A DNA stretch of 64,000 bases from the NCBI GenBank assembly GCA_025024175.1, contig QCXZ01000041.1:47549786-47613785 (forward strand), read 5' to 3'. Below, piece after piece: positions 12,390 through 22,960 of this stretch. This stretch comes from Rhyzopertha dominica (lineage: Eukaryota; Arthropoda; Insecta; Coleoptera; Bostrichidae). The position numbers and the translations under genes were made by a program. The notes under the pieces are model-generated. The model searched no databases. It worked only from the letters and a program-made list of their open reading frames with translations, and had not been told where the DNA came from. Position 1 is the stretch's first letter. Each line of letters begins with the position of its first letter.

Positions 12390-13090
12390 GGCACTCAACC
12401 TTAAATTATTTTGTCCTGGCTGATAATTTACTTCATTTAGCACTTGTATTAAAATTTGACCAGATATTTTTATTGCCATAATCATTTCTCACTAGCGCTA
12501 ATTTTGGATGATACATTTCTTTTTGTAAAGAACTTTCGTCTGAGAGTGTTTGTGCTTTAGCAAATAACGTCCTTATAAGAATATTCTTTTGAGTGGGAAG
12601 ATGGTGAGATATGGCATGTAAATATCTGTCTGTGTGTGTTAGTTTTTTGTAAACCTTATGTTCAAATGATAGAAACCTACCTTACTCTTCTATACCGTGG
12701 GACCGAATAACAAATGTATCATCAGCATGTATATACCAACATTTTGGCTTAAACTAAAACCTGTTAGTCGTTATTTCTTCAAAATTTTCCATAAACCAGT
12801 TAGCCACCATGTAGATGTGAACCCATTGCACCACCTGATTTTTGTTCATAAAAATTACCGTTCCTAAAGTAATAAGTTGATTTTAAATAGTGCTCAGATA
12901 ATTTTGTTAGAGTATTACCTAGGAGATATTTATTAAGTTTGAATTTAATAATATCTATCGTTTCAGATTCTGAAATACTTAACACTTTTATAACTCCAAT
13001 AAAGTGTGAAGAATTCTTGATGAAACTACCGGTTTTTTCTACATAAGGTTTAAAATAGTTAGCACAAAATTTTGCCACTTTGTAACAAGG
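12390..13090 (-). pseudogene. Penelope-like reverse transcriptase relic
   Basis: Part of a Penelope-like element (PLE) read on the minus strand. The open part (13078-12800) reads MAKFCANYFKPYVEKTGSF, SFIKNSSHFIGVIK and STYYFRNGNFYEQKSGGAMG, which are the fingers and the FYEQ..G.AMGSPLSP block of PLE reverse transcriptases. In shifted frames follow NWFMENFEE, KPKCWYIHADDTFVI (catalytic box, HADD where YVDD or FVDD is usual), then VYKKLTHTDRYLHA and QKNILIRTLFAKAQTLSDE (about 12500-12640, the thumb). The GIY-YIG nuclease is not visible below 12390. It is a different PLE lineage from those at 22961-24483 and 29185-30376, judged by sequence. Confidence 0.85.
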
Positions 13091-16000
13091 ACTGCCATCA
13101 AACTATATTTGAACTCATATCAGACTACATTTCTATATGTATATGTAATTCCTCAATAGAGAAAAATGAAAGTAATAATATGTATAATTGCCCTCAAATA
13201 GACAGGGTCGATAACAAAAAAAACACGTTTAATCAAACTTGTGTTATTTTTCTTCATACAACGGAAAACACTACGACTGTACTTATGCACTAACTAGAAT
13301 ATATAATCGAAGCTGGCAATACTTTATCGTAACATACATTGTCCTGCTAACCCAACAACTATCTCTTATGTTTATAAAAATGCATTCAGGCGATAATCAT
13401 TTTTGATTAGGTACACTGTACTTTTGCTGTAATTAGCTCTTGTTCTGGCAACTGCAACGAATTGCACTCTAAAGCTCGAAAATACTGAGCGACGAGCGTT
13501 TCAGCTGCAAATGCTCCAGATGGCGTTCGGCACTGTTTCATGCAGTAAACTTTCGATGAATATAGACCGCTTTGACCACGAATTTGAATAGGGCTTTGAC
13601 TTGTAATCAAAGGTGACAATACTTTTTAATAACATATATTGACCTGTTAACCCAGTTCACTAACTAGAATGTTCATTGCTTATTCGTTTTTCTTGATATA
13701 ATTACGTCATCTGCAAAACGTTGATCAATGTAATTGTAAATATTTCTAGTTTCAAATGCTGCATACGTGACAGATAATTCTGATTAATATCAAACGGAAG
13801 ACACTTGCCAAGCTGGACTAATTGGGCACGAAGAGTAAAGACTGTTTATCACTTTTTCTGATGTTGGCTTCGGCTGTAAAGTTAATTAGGTGTGTTTTAA
13901 TGGCTTAAAATTTCCGCCATGTGGTGTCTACTGAATTTCCAGTTAGTATAAATTCTGATAATTATAGAAAGCGTGGTCATACTATTTGGTTCACTCTTAG
14001 CAGCCTAATTTATCCTACAACGTATAAATTAGCAGGAGTGTCGCTTTTAAGTGATTTTGATATTCCTAAAAAATTGATCGCATATTTATAAGTGAATAAC
14101 ACGAGTTAACTAGGGTTTTATTTATCTGCGATTTAAACCAAGAAATTCAAGAATAAAGTGTAAAGTGGGAAAGTCAGTATACGAAAAAACACAGTCTGTT
14201 TTGAACAATTTTGAATTTTTTGGCAATATATGCATAGTTTGGCTGAGTTTTTTTTAAGCCACTTACTATTGGTTAGTATAGCTGAAGTGCTTGCTACAAT
14301 CTAATATAGGAAGTGATATATCTATTATGGCATAGAGATAAAACGTGCAAAAATAATACTTAATGTTTCGAATTTTCGAGGATACCTTAACGTCCTGAAA
14401 TGAGTTAGTAAAAAAATGTATCAAAGGATTGCTTTCGCAGATGTGCAATTTATTTAAAAGAAAATACCAATTCAACCAAAATAGATTAATTTAGAATGCC
14501 TTCTACTTGTCTGCTTGGTCTTGACAGAAAATCCTCACAACCACACTCAGGCTTATAAAATCTAGCATCAGCACTCTCTTTCCCTCGTGATGTAAGCAGT
14601 CCGCTTCACAGGGGACGAAGCGTAACGCAGTGGATCTGGCACCACGTGGCGTGCGATGTGTGTGGCTGCCGAATGGGAATGACGCCCGAATGTCATACTA
14701 ATTGCTTGTCTTGCGAAACCGTATGAGTTATTTCTGTAAGGGAAGACGAGAAATGCAGTAGACTTAATTTAAGGACATTCTTTCCTAATGGTGCAGGTTC
14801 GTTTGGCGCGCTAGGGGAGGAAGAGAAATACTATCGATTTCCTGAGATTTTCTGCGCGCTGATTCCGCCAAATAACGACCGCGGCTGCATCTGGATGCCG
14901 CTGCCCCAAAGAAATTATGTTGACAAGTTGAAAATATCTTTGAAAGCAAATATTACTCCCTCAGTTCAAATTGAAATTATGGGGATCTTTGTTCCTATTT
15001 GTTTTATTGCAGAATATGAATCTACGTAAAAAAATATAGCCCTTTCTTTTCTTCTTAATCGTTAAAATAGCGAAATTTAAATCTGTAGTCATACGGGCTC
15101 CGGCTGCTCATGGTTGGATCCTTCTGTAAAGTTTTACTCTCTAAGTGGTAAAAAATAATCAAACCCAATATTTTGGGTTCGGTAGGTAGGACGAATTACA
15201 CATTTGAACATATTTTTAATTTAACAACCTTTTTTAATAAAGGCTTTTGATATTTAGGAAAAATAAAGTACTTTACTCTGAAAACAACTACCGTATATGG
15301 CTTAAAAATTTTTGTGTCTGATGATTGCATTTTAAATTTAGGTCCATGAAGAACTTTTATAAAGAATAACTTTTTCCCGAGAAAACAAACATAACGGTTT
15401 CCATATCTTGCCAACTTTCGTAGACACAGTGTAACAAAAACAACGTCAAAAAAGTTATTGGAAGAAGGTAAAATAACAGGGACTATACTTTATTCTAAGC
15501 TTCGTCTGAGCTAGTAGCTCGTCTGATTGTGTCCTACAGAACAAAGCTCTTTCGAAGAAGGTAAAGTATTAAAACACTTCACATATAATTATAGTTTAGC
15601 CCTAAATTTTGTCTTGATTTTTTTTAAATGAGCTTTATCAATACTAATCCAGTGTTCAAATAGAGATTTTTATCTCGATTTGGTAATTAAAGAGCTCCGC
15701 TCTAACTTGTTTTGAAGTTAGTTGGTAATGACGCATGCGATATCAGTTGTCCGTGTCAGTTATTGTGAATGTTGTATTGTACTTTATGCTGTTCTCTAAT
15801 TACCTCTTCCAAACGAACACTTGCGCGCATTCCTGTTTCGAACTTTTTATTGGATTAATAAACTTAACAGAAAATACTGCCCAAAATGTCCACGTTGAGC
15901 AATTTAAGAAATGCGTCTGTCGTATATTATGCAAGTTCACAGAAGCGGCTTCTTTTACAAGCCTCTGATGCAGTCCTCAAAAGCTTTCCAGTTAAGTAGC

Positions 16001-16562
16001 GAATATTTTTGATTTGAGATATCCTTGGAGGAAAAAAAAGACTGAGTTGTGCGACCAGAGCATTCGGTAAGGCTGCAAAATACAGTCCACCTCCATGATA
16101 ACTATAATATTGTTAAACTACGTCCTGGCTTGTNTATAGGAGGAGACGGCGTCCTTTTGGAAAGTTACGTCCGTCTCGAGAAATTTTTCACCTTTTGGAC
16201 GTGCACTGTATATTTCGTATAGTACGAAAATGAACAAAATATAAAGCCAACTAGTGCCTCCACGTATCAAAAAAACTCATATAAGCTAATGCGTTTGAAA
16301 TGGGACTGGTACAGTCAGCTACAGAGAAAGCTTATGTAATTGTTTTGACCATTAAAATCCGTTTTGGATAAAGGTAACTTAATTAAGGTATCTCTTTCTC
16401 GCGTGAAATAAGTGGCTTTCTCTACTATTATCTTTCATTTCCACTGCCCAAACTGCCGTAAACTAGATGCCACCTATGATCTCCTCAATCACTTACGTAT
16501 GATCTAGTTATTCTTAGGTCATACGTTGCCATTACTGCCACTTCATCGCCTCCATCTGTATG
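13091..16562. other. Unassigned; short direct repeat 300 bp apart
   Basis: No recognised gene. A diverged direct repeat of about 40 bp (CAATACTTT... then GTAACATACATTG / ATAACATATATTG) lies at 13317-13356 and again at 13617-13656, exactly 300 bp apart. CACTAACTAGAAT occurs just outside each end of that interval (about 13289 and 13658), as if a small element were bounded by it. About 14570-14900 is a GC-richer, low-copy block. The rest is AT-rich and uninformative. Confidence 0.35.
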
Positions 16563-16899
16563 CAATTGGGTATTATCACTTTTTTTGAAAATTACGTAAA
16601 ATGAATCTTGACGTGCATATATATCGTACGCCTTGTTTAAAAAAAACAAAAAAATATTTGTAGGTAGAGAATTTCAGGTCTGAAATTCGAATCTTAGGAG
16701 TCACCGCCAAAACGCTTCTATCCAAGGTTATTCAACTCGTGACGTCAAGTGTCATGTAAACATTACCGAGGAGCGTGCTGTTTAATGGTGTAGTATCATT
16801 CTGGCGTTGGAAAAGCTTTTGTGTGGTGTTTATTGAAAGAACGGTGTAAGAGGTCGCACCAAAAAGTGATTTGTGCAGTTTTACAAGCATCTATTATAT

Positions 16900-17061
16900 A
16901 TGGAAAACCAGTGTTGTTTTGTACATGGTTGTAAAAGTACTTCAGTCAGTACAACTAACAAAATTTTTGCAACCGTTCCTCGAGATTATCAAAGTATGAA
17001 AAAGTTGTTTAAGACCCCTAAACGTGATATGCCGAAATCACAGTTTGTTTTTCTGTTGTGA
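16900..17061 (+). pseudogene. THAP domain exon, frameshifted
   Basis: A 53-residue frame from the ATG at 16900. It begins MENQCCFVHGCKS, where the C-x4-C pair is the start of a THAP (C2CH) zinc finger, and continues with FATVPRDYQSMKKLFKTPK, the typical loop region. The second half of the zinc site (CCEDHL, seen in copy 2) falls out of frame here because two bases are missing near 17041 compared with copy 2; the frame then stops. Just downstream, TGTAAGTTTTATT at about 17079 is a good splice donor, shared with copy 2. THAP domains bind the terminal DNA of P-type transposons. Confidence 0.75.
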
Positions 17062-17604
17062 AGATTATCTTAATTCTTACTGTAAGTTTTATTATTCTTT
17101 TTGGGGTTATAAGTGTTTACCATTCAGTTTCCATTTTGTTATAGCTTGAAGAGAATATGAAAAATTAAATGCGTTTTAAGTTGATAGTGGGAAATATTAT
17201 AATAAAGAACGACGTTGTTCCCCATATATTCGACTGTTAGCCATATCCGAAACGGGCCGTAAAAGCCCCGAAAATAAATGGCAATGTATATTTATACTGA
17301 ACTCTAAAATAACTGTCAAGTTTAGGATACATTTTTGATTCTTACAATTTTATGTTTACAAATAGTATGTTGCCAACAACCCACTTTTATCAAATTATCA
17401 ATGCTCCTTTGATTTGATAAAAAGTTCACTTATGTTGTTGCTTTTATGTTTCTCATTTCCGCCGCGTTGAACCGCTCGTCGCAGTACACAAATTTCATAA
17501 CAATGAACATGCCTTCAGAAGTCATAACTCATAATTATTTCACTTTTTCTTGGCGTATTTCAATTCGCTTGTCACAAAATGAACGCAAACAACAAACTGA
17601 TAAA

Positions 17605-17876
17605 AGATAATATTTTGTCCGATAGATCGCTGTCTCTTGAAAACACTGACAAAAAGTTAATAGTCTGACGTTTCGATTACACCTGTAATCTTTGTCAAAG
17701 ACGAAGAACCTCAAAATTTGCCTGACACAAGTTTGAGGTTCTTCGTCTTTGACAAAGATTACAGGTGTAATCGAAACGTCAGACTATTAACTTTGTGTCA
17801 GTGTTTTCAAGAGACAGCGATCTATCCGGCAAAATATTATCTTATATTGTGGACGCTGAAAGCATTCACCCTCGTA
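17605..17876. repeat. Foldback insert with Penelope-type ends inside THAP element 1
   Basis: A 272-bp insertion absent from THAP copy 2. It consists of two nearly perfect inverted arms of 111 bp (17605-17715 and 17732-17842) around a 16-bp centre, then a 34-bp single-copy tail. It is flanked by a 14-bp near-perfect duplication (AACAAACTGATAAA at 17591-17604, AACAAACTGGTAAA at 17877-17890). The arms carry GACAAAGATTACAGGTGTAA and CGAAACGTCAGAC. A similar GAAACGTCAG motif lies in the terminal repeats of the Penelope-like element at 22961-24483. It is best read as a tiny non-autonomous or inverted-dimer Penelope derivative. Confidence 0.8.
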
Positions 17877-18144
17877 AACAAACTGGTAAATTGACGGTCC
17901 AAGGCTGACGCGTGACGCGCTGACCCCAGATGTAAACAAGCGGCCATTTACAAGACACCTGACGTCACGGTCAATATGTTCGCGTTTTGGCGGTCCCTTT
18001 AAATATTCACATTTTTAATATTAAAAATACACCTTACGATCCATTTTTTCGAATTTATAAGCTATCACGGCTGTTTTGTGGACTAGATGCTACCTATTAA
18101 TGTGCAATTTAATAAAATATAAATACATGGCAAATACCCAATTG

Positions 18145-18828
18145 AACTTCCTTAAAATACTAATTTTTTTCAAATAAAAACTACATTTGATGTCTCATAA
18201 ATGATCCGACCCAGCCTCCTCCCCTCTTCACCTTGTCTGAAAATTAAAAGTACTGTCGAGAGGTGGCGCATAACAGACGATGTGCAAGTTTTGCCATTCA
18301 TAATCCGTGATTAATGATAATTGCCGGCGGCCTGTATGAAGTTATAAATTGCGAGGGGGAGCCGGAATCTTATAGATTTATAAGTGCTCAGGTTTTTGTT
18401 TACTGGGGCGGCCGCAGTTTCGGCAAGTCAGGACTTCATATCTCGCCCAGTTGGGAACGAAGGACAACGTTGCCGATTTAGCAATATTCCTGATTGCGAA
18501 CGCTCCAGTTATATATATACGATGGCCGCGAACTTTTCCTATCGATCATGAGAAAGAATACACGAACTTCCGCGTTGGGTCCGTCAAACTCTTTTATGGG
18601 ATTATAAATATTGAATGCACGGATTGTGGTCATTTCCATAGATTGCCTAGATTTTTGGGTACAGTGTAGCATCTGGTTTGAAAAAAAGCGCAGTGGCAGG
18701 TATTATTTCATGCTGCGAGATGTAGAAGATGTTATAGTCATAAAAAGGGCCTTAATTTTTTTGCGAAAAAAGTGGTTTTTAACTTTTCAAATTTCTGCTG
18801 GTACCTACCTTTGCATACTGTAATTCAG
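18145..18828. other. Non-coding; GC-richer at about 18270-18480
   Basis: No gene was recognised. A GC- and CpG-richer block at about 18270-18480 (GGGGCGGCCGCAG near 18402) is low-copy in the window. Short open frames on both strands across 18451-18823 show no known motif. Confidence 0.3.
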
Positions 18829-19025
18829 TGTGGTAATTTAATAATCAGTTTAATTGATTCTGTTTTCTTTGTTTTCAGGTAAGCATCTACACAGATTCAT
18901 CTTTTTTAAATGTCGCAGTAAGTAAATATGTAATAATATCATAACGATTGTTTATGTTTAATAACATTCTCTAAAGTAAATTTCCGAGCTATAGTTTTGT
19001 TCGACAATCACGAGTTTTACCTAAC
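18829..19025 (+). repeat. Recursive-splice module, copy 1 (homologous to 57503-57690)
   Basis: About 197 bp that aligns along its length with 57503-57690 at roughly 70 percent identity by eye. Shared blocks include TAATTTAATAA.CAGTTT, TTTCTTTGTTTTCAGGTAAG, CA.AGTAAGTA, ATAACAT.CT.TAAAGTAAA (18961 here, 57628 there) and a final TTTTACCTA. Spacing between blocks is kept within 2 bp. No terminal repeats or target duplications were seen. Confidence 0.75.
18861..18923 (+). promoter_or_regulatory. Candidate recursive splice (ratchet) site with short cryptic exon
   Basis: A pyrimidine tract (TGTTTTCTTTGTTTTCAG, 18861-18878) is followed at once by GTAAGC (18879-18884). A 3' splice site thus rebuilds a 5' splice site, the hallmark of insect ratchet points. 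A second donor, GTAAGT, lies at 18918-18923, defining a cryptic exon of 39 nt (18879-18917). Work in Drosophila showed that such short cryptic exons with a downstream donor help define recursive sites. A possible branch point (TTAAT, around 18850) sits about 25-30 nt upstream. It would act in a plus-strand pre-mRNA. No transcript evidence is available here. Confidence 0.55.
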
Positions 19026-19559
19026 ATCATAGTAGGCTTTTCAGCCGTGGGTCTCAAGCCACTGAAGTTATGTGACACATTAAAATTTAATCTTATGGTG
19101 TTCAAAGACTTCGATTTCCTAATATTCAATTTGGTATTCGCGGCTCTCTGTCTTCTTCATTTTGACAGATAATTAAATAAACTCTATATATTTGTAAATG
19201 GCACAAACAACAACCATATCATGACCTTTAGTTAACTTATGATGACGTATATCGAAACTAGTACAGTAAACTGCTTGTCTTTCTCCTGATTTTTAAAGTT
19301 CTACAATTACTTCTCTATTCACCTATTCAAACAAAATAGGCTCCTACATAACTAAAATACCCATAAAGGTGGTGAATTGTAACCAGCTCAAAGTTATTCA
19401 ATTATTATAACAATATGTCAGTAATAAAAATATGAAAATATTTTAAAAAGCGCCCTCTATAATTTAACAAAACAAAAACTAGTGATTATTATACTAAATT
19501 GATGAAAACACATCAAAAATTTTAGAGCTAAACTTGTGTAACATGTCGTGTACATTTAA
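19026..19559. other. Unassigned AT-rich stretch
   Basis: No gene, repeat or strong structure recognised. Confidence 0.3.
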
Positions 19560-19715
19560 AAGCAATATATATTCACACTGACAATTGCGCCCTCATTTTT
19601 GGTCAACAGAGAACGCTGATATTATTTTTTACAAAGTCCTCCAGATCACTTTTGTTGGGATTTTTTCATGGAGATTCTACAACCAGCCATACCTTCCTTA
19701 ATGCGACACCCTGTA
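19560..19715 (-). repeat. Terminal fragment of a Tc1/mariner-type element
   Basis: On the minus strand, 19715-19690 reads TTACAGGGTGTCGCATTAAG, a terminus of the GGGTGTC(C/G)CA type common among insect Tc1/mariner relatives and MITEs and similar to the ends of the element at 555-2205. The following 130 bp have no recognisable coding sequence. The other end was not found. Confidence 0.45.
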
Positions 19716-21879
19716 ATTAATTTAATATTATCATCTAGTAGAGTTTTTTTGTGCCATTTTACGGTTTGTAGTAAATATCTATATGTGAAAATAAATAAGA
19801 TATAGAGCACAAATACCAAACTAAATCACCTTACATACTGACGAACATAGTCTCAGTAATAATTGATCATTTCAATAAACTTTGCTGAACCGTAAGGTGG
19901 TGGACCTACCCAACCATTTTTGAAGTTTTTTGTTTTTAAATTATTTCAGTGTCCACTTCTTTTCTAGTTTTGTTCTTTTTGATAATAGACATACTCATGG
20001 AAGGGGTTTAAATAAATTTCTTAAGTTCTTGTCCTTGATGGCCTTTATTGACCCAGACGTTAGACCAACAATTACCTCTTTTTCTCTCGATTTGATATAA
20101 ACTGGCTCGTCGTGTGCACAATAGGATGTTATAAAGCATCAAAAAACTTACAGTTGTGAAACTTGGATTCTAAAGACTATTAAAAAAGTTCATGTAAACT
20201 AGTAATGTGCATTAATAGTTTTTAATAAGTTTCTGAGTCAGACGTTTACAAATTTAAATTTAAACAATAATAATTTCGTTTATGCACTCAATCTGCCACC
20301 CATGTCGCAGTATGTCCACCTTGAGAGATACGCCTGCGTTCGTATATTCTTTTGCACGCTGNCGTNAGATATTGGCGCAATTTCTATACTTTTCGAATGC
20401 ANTGTAAATTCGATGTTAATCATTTATTACCTAAATAACCATTTCACGAAGAAACTAAAAATAACGGGTTATTAAGGTTGTTTTGCTATATCAAATTCAG
20501 TATTTAAAAAAATAGAAAATGCTATTTATATTTGCCCCAAGCTTTTATTTAATTTAATTGAATCACTTGGTCTCAGGAGTCAATTCACGAACAGGTTTTT
20601 CTTTTTATTAGTAGATCAAATGTGCATGTCAAGTTGCCAAGTCTCCGCTGATTGTTATTTGTCAAATGTGTAATTCTATCTCTTCAAATTTCTATATGTT
20701 CAATGGCTTAATAAAACAACTACAAAATGGAGTGGCCCTTATATAATTAACAAGGTAATCAAAAGAAAGTAAATTCATAAATGAAAAAAGGGATTAGATT
20801 TTCAACTTTATTTTTAACAATAAACTCATTTGATATGTTTTACGGGTGTATTTTAGNCTCCACGTCAGTCTGTCTAATAAAATTAATGCTTTAATAGTCC
20901 AACATGTTTTGCTTGATTTTACTTCTGTTTATTTCTTATACTTCCTTTAATCATACATACACCTTTAACTAGTTAGAAGATTCTGACATCATAAACGGTG
21001 CAAGAAATATAATTTTAAGTGGCCGAATTAACTTTTAAACCGCTTGCAAAGTTTACTAGCATTTTGTGATTTCGCGGTAGAAAATTTATTTTGTAATACA
21101 AATCTTTGCAAATCATGACTGGACTGTCTTCTGTATTTTATTTTTAATTTACAAATAGGCATATTATATCAGGCTTTAATTATTACCTTAATGTTTTTAA
21201 ATGTTTTGAGTTCTCAAATTAGCTCGCGGAACTAGGTATTCAGTATTAATTGTCTTCCATATCTACATAGCCTTTTGTTAAATTTAGTAGTTAGTTTTAT
21301 GTGCTCACTACAGACAGTTGTATTTGGCGATTGAAATATTAGCTTATTTGATTTTGACAGAATTTGTAGTTAGAAAAATCGAGTAAACATTTTATTTATT
21401 AATGAGTGATAGTATGTCGTTATCAGCGTCCTTAATTAAGGTTAGATAAAGCACGGAAATTCTTTATGGGCTGTACCGATATAATTCATTTTTATATGTG
21501 CATAATTTTCTGCTATATTCAAAAGAAGTCATCTACAAGATCCCCATCTGCGATGGATCAAGATTAACATATGATTTATAACAGGCAGACTCCATTATAT
21601 TTGTGGGAATGCGAGGAGCATTCAGCTGCCTGGTAGCTTTTTGTCCACCACCATATATTATTTCTCTTTCGGTACATCATCCTATTAAACCTTGTTTTGG
21701 TAGTTTTTATCTATGCGCCAGTTTTTTCGAGCGCACCTCGCACCAGGAAAACTGGTATTAGTGCTTGTGTGGGCGATGGAAGCGCTATGGGAACCACATG
21801 TTCTGTATCTGACAGATTTTGTTTGAGGGAGCCTCCTTTTAGCAGTAAATTGATTAATCGGGAACCTCCGTCCCGCTCA
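19716..21879. other. Unassigned AT-rich stretch
   Basis: About 2.2 kb with single N bases around 20362-20402 and 20857. No gene, transposon or notable repeat was recognised. An E-box CAGCTG lies in a slightly GC-richer patch at about 21600-21660. Confidence 0.3.
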
Positions 21880-22320
21880 TTGTTAAATGCGATCGATTTT
21901 TCGACGTATAAATAACCAATTAATCATGCAGATTCCGCTTTGAAGTTGTGTTAAGTGTTATGATTTTGACAACAAACAGATTCTGCCTTTTACCTGCCGT
22001 AACGTAAACATTTATCACGGCTGAAAGCCCGAACAATGCCTAACAAGAAACAAAGTAAACAGCAGCTCTGCTTATGCTACAACATGCTAATGAGCCGATT
22101 TAAATAAAATATACGTAATTGTGGTGCGCCGCGGTTATTACCTGTTTCCCGACGCTAACATGTGGATCTGTTGCATGTGATGCTAATTTGAGGTAGCGGT
22201 ATGGACGTGTACGATTACCGTTTGTTTTCAACTGCCGCCGGTTCTTATGCAAACAATTCCCTGGCGAAACTTCGAGCACCTACGGTTGATGAATTCATAA
22301 ATGTCAATTAAGACTGTTAT
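21880..22320. promoter_or_regulatory. Candidate conserved non-coding block (possible enhancer)
   Basis: A moderately GC-rich, single-copy block without a reading frame and unlike the transposon debris around it. It is dense in developmental-factor motifs: AACCAATTAATCATGCAG (21913-21930, homeodomain-like), GCTAATGAGCC (about 22087), GATGCTAATTTGAGG (about 22180-22194), TTATGCAAACAATTCC (22245-22260, which joins a POU octamer-like ATGCAAAC to a SOX-like AACAAT), and ATGAATTCATAAATG near 22288. The call rests on motif density and composition only; conservation was not tested. Confidence 0.35.
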
Positions 22321-22497
22321 TGTAAACATATTTAATATGCACAAAGCTTGTTAGGATTCCTTCGTACAAGAGGCGCTTCTCTTGAAGTTAATTTTGATTG
22401 ACGGCGACGTCTTTTTAGGCGTTGGAATTTTTTTACGCATAACTGTTTCAATATCGTTTGTTTCCAGCTTGAATATTATTATGCGAAATCTAAGTAC

Positions 22498-22945
22498 CTA
22501 TACAATGTAATAATTCATGAAAGTGCAATCTTTCAAGCCTGCATTGAAAATATCCATAGGTGGACTAGCCCGCAGGATAAGGGGAACATTAGGTGGATTA
22601 TCTATTTTGGGTACAAATGGGATGTTATTAGCTTCCAACCAATCTCTAGTTTGCCTGGCATAGTGACAAGATACTAGATACAAGACTAGATACGGCCATA
22701 ATCGTGTATAAATCTTAACAATTTAGGCAAACTTCTTTGTATATAAAGACCTGCAGTGATGGCTTCTCCTCTAACATATCCTACATATGGCTGCGAAGCA
22801 CCTGCCGAAGAAATGGCGCACCACACCAAAATTTTGTCTTCAAATTTGGCTTTTCTTTTAAATTTTACATTATCAGGAGCAGCACGGAAATCCTCGGTAT
22901 AGAATATATTATTCCCCTTTTTCTTAGATTTTGATAACGTAAAAT
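22498..22945 (-). pseudogene. Tc1-like transposase, C-terminal half (split by Penelope insert)
   Basis: Minus-strand traces of a Tc1/mariner-superfamily transposase. From high to low coordinate: NNIFYTEDFRAAPDNVKFKR (about 22845-22905), KFEDKILVWCAISSAGASQP and YVGYVRGEAITAGLYIQRSL (about 22725-22845), then in another frame CHYARQTRDWLEANNIPFVP and KIDNPPNVP (22570-22670), corresponding to the FVPK..NPPNVP block next to the last catalytic acid. Frameshifts separate the blocks. Its N-terminal half lies at 24499-24874, beyond a Penelope-like element. Confidence 0.75.
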
Positions 22946-22960
22946 ATTATAAAATATTAA

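Larger units (their letters stand above)
16563..18144 (+). mobile_element. THAP-domain (P-like) element, copy 1
   Basis: A dispersed element present twice in the window (other copy 50737-52027, same strand). The two are alignable end to end apart from a 272-bp hairpin inserted here. The ends are short inverted repeats: CAATTGGGTATT at 16563-16574 and AATACCCAATTG at 18133-18144. Inside is a single THAP zinc-finger coding exon and no catalytic domain. This fits a non-autonomous, P-element-like transposon keeping only the first transposase exon. The P-superfamily assignment rests on the THAP domain alone. Confidence 0.75.

Noticed and set aside
18451..18823. Overlapping open frames on both strands before the first ratchet-like site
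   Set aside because: No domain and no agreement of splice signals; treated as non-coding.
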